DNA of 37,620 nt from Chloroflexota bacterium (GTDB lineage: Bacteria; Chloroflexota; UBA6077; JACCZL01). A program made the translations under genes and the position numbers. Position 1 is the first letter of the stretch; each line of letters begins with the position of its first letter. Under the pieces are notes generated by a model, which was given only the letters and a program-made list of their open reading frames with translations, was not told where the DNA came from and did not search any database. Shown in pieces: positions 35,057-37,620 of the stretch. The DNA is taken from the NCBI GenBank assembly GCA_030447245.1, contig JAUJPG010000016.1:1-37620 (forward strand), written 5' to 3'.

Positions 35057-36334
35057 GTGTACCAGTCGCCGCGGGGCACTCAGGACATCTTGCCCGAGGA
35101 CGCTGCCGTCTGGCGGTACGTCGAGCAGCGCGCGGCCGAGCAGGCCCGCCGCTTCGGATACGGCGAGATCCGGACTCCCACCTTTGAAGATGTGGGCCTG
35201 TTCCTGCGCGGCGTCGGTTCGGGGACTGACATCGTCGACAAGGAGATTTACCGCTTCCAGGACAAGGGTGGCAGCGAGCTGGCACTGCGCCCAGAGGCCA
35301 CCGCCTCGGTGATGCGAGCATACCTGGAGCGCGGCCTCGCAAGCCGCCCCCAACCGGTCAAGCTCTACTCGCTCATCAACCTCTTTCGCTACGACCGTCC
35401 CCAGGCTGGCCGCTACCGCGAGTTCCGCCAGTTCAACGTCGAGGCCATTGGAGAGGAGGACCCGCTCTCGGATGCCGAGGTGATCGCCATCCTCTGGCGC
35501 TTCCTGGAAGAGCTTGGCTTGCGCGGCCTGGACGTCCTGCTCAACAGTATCGGCGACAAAGTCTGCCGACCCGGTTTCATCCAGGCCCTCGTGGAGTATT
35601 ATCGGCCGCGCGTCGACGAGATCTGCGCCGACTGCCGCCGTCGACTCGAGACGAACCCGCTGCGTCTGCTGGATTGCAAGAACGCCCGGTGCCAGCCAAT
35701 CGCCGACGGCGCCCCGAAAACGATCGACCACCTGTGCGCTGACTGCGCCGCCCACTTTGACCGCCTCCGCGGCTATCTCCAGGCGATCAAGCTGCCGTAC
35801 ACCATCACCCCGCGCCTGGTCCGCGGACTCGACTACTACACTCGAACCGTCTTCGAGGTGGTCCCGCCGATCGTCGGTGGGCAGTCCACCATCGGCGGTG
35901 GCGGCCGCTACGACGGGCTGGCCGAGGAGATCGGCGGCAAGCCGACGCCGGGCGTCGGCTTCGCGGCCGGCCTCGATCGGATCATCATGAACCTGCGCGA
36001 GCAAGGCTGTCCGCTCCCCGCGTCAGAGGTGCCGGACGCCTTCTTCGCCTGCCTCGGCGACGACGCCAAGCATTGCGCCGTCATGCTGGCCGATCGTCTT
36101 CGGCGCGAAGGGATGGCGGCAGTTGTCGGCATGGGCGATCGGAGCCTGAAGGCGCGTTTCCGCCAGGCCGAGGCGAGCGGGGCACCCTGGACGATCATCC
36201 TGGGCGAAAACGAGCTCCGCGAACAGGCCGCCCAGGTCAAGAACGGTCTGACCGGCGAGCAAGCGCGGGTGCCGTTCCCAGACCTTGTCCTTCACGTCAC
36301 CGGCGCACTCCCGTCCGAAGCGCCCACGACATGA
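35057..36334 (+). CDS. hisS: Histidyl-tRNA synthetase
   Basis: A 425-residue class II synthetase that charges tRNA-His in the cytoplasm. It begins YQSPRGTQDILPEDAAVWRY. Motif 2 is LFRYDRPQAGRYREFRQFNV; the His-specific motifs are RGLDYYTRTVFE and GGGGRYDGL; motif 3 is GVGFAAGLDRI; a C-terminal anticodon domain follows (VVGMGDRSLKARFRQAEASG). Start: GTG 35057 with GGAG six bases upstream; an in-frame TTG at 35,045 overlaps that site. Its stop overlaps the prfA start (ATGA). Confidence 0.95.
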   Translation: MYQSPRGTQDILPEDAAVWRYVEQRAAEQARRFGYGEIRTPTFEDVGLFLRGVGSGTDIVDKEIYRFQDKGGSELALRPEATASVMRAYLERGLASRPQPVKLYSLINLFRYDRPQAGRYREFRQFNVEAIGEEDPLSDAEVIAILWRFLEELGLRGLDVLLNSIGDKVCRPGFIQALVEYYRPRVDEICADCRRRLETNPLRLLDCKNARCQPIADGAPKTIDHLCADCAAHFDRLRGYLQAIKLPYTITPRLVRGLDYYTRTVFEVVPPIVGGQSTIGGGGRYDGLAEEIGGKPTPGVGFAAGLDRIIMNLREQGCPLPASEVPDAFFACLGDDAKHCAVMLADRLRREGMAAVVGMGDRSLKARFRQAEASGAPWTIILGENELREQAAQVKNGLTGEQARVPFPDLVLHVTGALPSEAPTT

Positions 36335-37416
36335 GCGTGGTCAGTCACCCCCTGTTGGATCGGGCTGCCGAGATGAAGCACCGCTATGACGAGATCAGCG
36401 CCGCGCTGGCCGAGCCCGACGTTGGCTCCGATTCGGCGGCGCTGCAGCGCTACGGGCGGGAGCAGTCCGAGCTGCAGGAGCCCGTCGCGGCCTACGAGCG
36501 ATACCTGGCGCTCGAGCGCGAACTGAACGAGGCCCAGACAATGCTCGCGGACAGCGAAGACGAGGAGATGCGCAGCTTCTTGACCGACGAGCTGGCACGC
36601 CTCGCCGCCGAGCGCGAGGATGTCCTTGGCCACCTCAGGGAGCTGCTCCGCCCGCGCGATCCGAACGACGAGCGCGACGTGATCCTGGAAATTCGGGCCG
36701 GCACCGGCGGTGACGAGGCCGGGCTGTTCGCCGCGGACCTGATGCGGATGTACCTTCGCTGGGCCGAAAGCAAACGCCTGAAAACCGAGGTGCTCAACAC
36801 CAGTGAGACCGACATCGGTGGGATCAAGGAGGTCACGCTCGAGGTCAAAGGCAGCGGCGCATACTCGCGGCTGAAGTGGGAATCCGGCGTGCACCGCGTC
36901 CAGCGCGTCCCGACCACCGAGGCCGGCGGCCGCATCCACACGTCCACGGCAACGGTCGCCGTCATGCCCGAAGCGAGCGAGGTTGAAGTCTCGATCCACC
37001 CCGACGATCTTCAGATTGACGTCTACCGCTCCGGCGGCCACGGCGGCCAGAGCGTCAATACCACGGACTCGGCGGTGCGGATCACCCATCGGCCGAGCGG
37101 ACTGGTGGTCACCTGCCAGGACGAGCGATCCCAGCTCAAGAACAAGGCCCGCGCCATGGCCGTCCTACGGGCGCGCCTGTTTGAACAGGAGCGGCTGCGC
37201 CAGCACGCCGAAACCGACCAGCTCCGCCGCTCTCAGGTCGGCACCGGCGAGCGCTCGGAGAAGATCCGCACCTACAATTTCCCCCAGAACCGCGTGACCG
37301 ATCACCGCATCGGCGTCACGATGCACAACCTGCCGGGCTTGATGGAGGGCCAGCTCGACCCGCTGCTCGAACAGCTCGCCGCTGCCGCCGAGCGCGCAGC
37401 GGAACAGGTCGCGTGA
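36331..37416 (+). CDS. prfA: Peptide chain release factor 1
   Basis: A 361-residue class I release factor. The GGQ motif (238-240, in YRSGGHGGQSVNTTDSAVR) triggers peptide release; its Gln is normally methylated by PrmC, encoded next. The stop-codon-reading P-x-T motif is PTT (194-196, in HRVQRVPTTEAGGRIHTS), which marks RF1 (UAA/UAG) rather than RF2. The N-terminal PCRF domain is present (about 10-125). The gene appears intact, so UAG should be read as stop in this organism. Four-base overlap with hisS. Confidence 0.96.
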   Translation: MSVVSHPLLDRAAEMKHRYDEISAALAEPDVGSDSAALQRYGREQSELQEPVAAYERYLALERELNEAQTMLADSEDEEMRSFLTDELARLAAEREDVLGHLRELLRPRDPNDERDVILEIRAGTGGDEAGLFAADLMRMYLRWAESKRLKTEVLNTSETDIGGIKEVTLEVKGSGAYSRLKWESGVHRVQRVPTTEAGGRIHTSTATVAVMPEASEVEVSIHPDDLQIDVYRSGGHGGQSVNTTDSAVRITHRPSGLVVTCQDERSQLKNKARAMAVLRARLFEQERLRQHAETDQLRRSQVGTGERSEKIRTYNFPQNRVTDHRIGVTMHNLPGLMEGQLDPLLEQLAAAAERAAEQVA

Positions 37417-37440
37417 CCCCTGCACCAGGTCGGTAGCAGC

Positions 37441-37620
37441 ATGGTCGTCCAGCACCCCCGTCTCGACCGGTCGCTGGTCTCCCACCGAATCAGCACTGTC
37501 CTCGCCGAGGCCACGTGCCGCCTGCGCCAGGCTGGCGTCGATCAGCCCCACCTCGAGGCCCAGCTCCTGCTCGTCCACGCCCTCGACGCGAGCAAGGCCG
37601 ACCTGCTGGCCCATCCGGAG
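37441..37620 (+). CDS. prmC: N-terminus of PrmC release-factor glutamine methyltransferase (partial)
   Basis: The frame is open from ATG 37441 to the window edge (60 codons). It reads ISTVLAEATCRLRQAGVDQP then HLEAQLLLVHALDASKADLL, the helical N-terminal domain of HemK/PrmC proteins. The AdoMet-binding and NPPY motifs lie outside the window. Its position 24 bases after prfA supports the call, as prfA-prmC is a common bacterial pair. Confidence 0.85.
   Translation, partial: MVVQHPRLDRSLVSHRISTVLAEATCRLRQAGVDQPHLEAQLLLVHALDASKADLLAHPE

Overview
The window is GC-rich (roughly two thirds G+C) bacterial chromosome. It most resembles Chloroflexota (Thermomicrobia-like relatives). This is an inference from gene style: two substrate-binding lipoproteins with long Ala/Pro/Lys/Ser linkers after the lipobox, a GT39/GT-C/GT2 membrane glycosyltransferase set, an IS630 transposase beginning MTKKHRVVLS, and a hisS-prfA-prmC housekeeping block. 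No 16S rRNA is present, so the phylum call is tentative.

Layout. 1-2.3 kb: tRNA-Pro(GGG) with its promoter and a strong hairpin, then an isocitrate-lyase/PEP-mutase family enzyme and a SpoU/TrmH rRNA methylase. 2.3-5.5 kb: an RND efflux pump gene, intact except for one in-frame amber codon. 5.7-9.6 kb: a small secreted or anchored protein and a three-gene sugar-type ABC importer operon without its own ATPase. 9.7-17.1 kb: an envelope and surface block with a sulfatase, a small membrane protein, a GT-C-like polytopic protein, a GT39 protein with a C-terminal beta-rich extension, and a cellulose-synthase-like GT2. 17.2-21.1 kb: a nitrate/sulfonate-type ABC importer split over two converging units (binding lipoprotein on +; ATPase, permease and an alpha/beta hydrolase on -).

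21.5-23.5 kb is a decayed or badly read stretch. Three consecutive genes (a small unrecognised protein, a DUF3052-like protein and a zinc alcohol dehydrogenase) are each broken by several one-base frameshifts. 23.5-31.2 kb returns to intact genes: flavin reductase, SDR, HSL-type esterase, stomatin-like protein, glutamine-dependent asparagine synthetase, TlpA-like thioredoxin and an LCP-family cell-wall ligase. 31.6-35 kb is a patchwork: a SnoaL-like protein, an alpha/beta hydrolase cut off just before tRNA-Gly(GCC), a GNAT, a DUF167 protein and a dead IS630 element. 35-37.6 kb is the hisS-prfA-prmC operon; prmC runs off the window.

No CRISPR array, toxin-antitoxin pair, phage module or clearly new defence system was seen. 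The least ordinary items are the amber-interrupted RND pump, the frameshift cluster, the unrecognised small protein within it, the hydrolase/tRNA junction, the IS630 inserted at a palindrome, and a possible 9-codon leader peptide before asnB.
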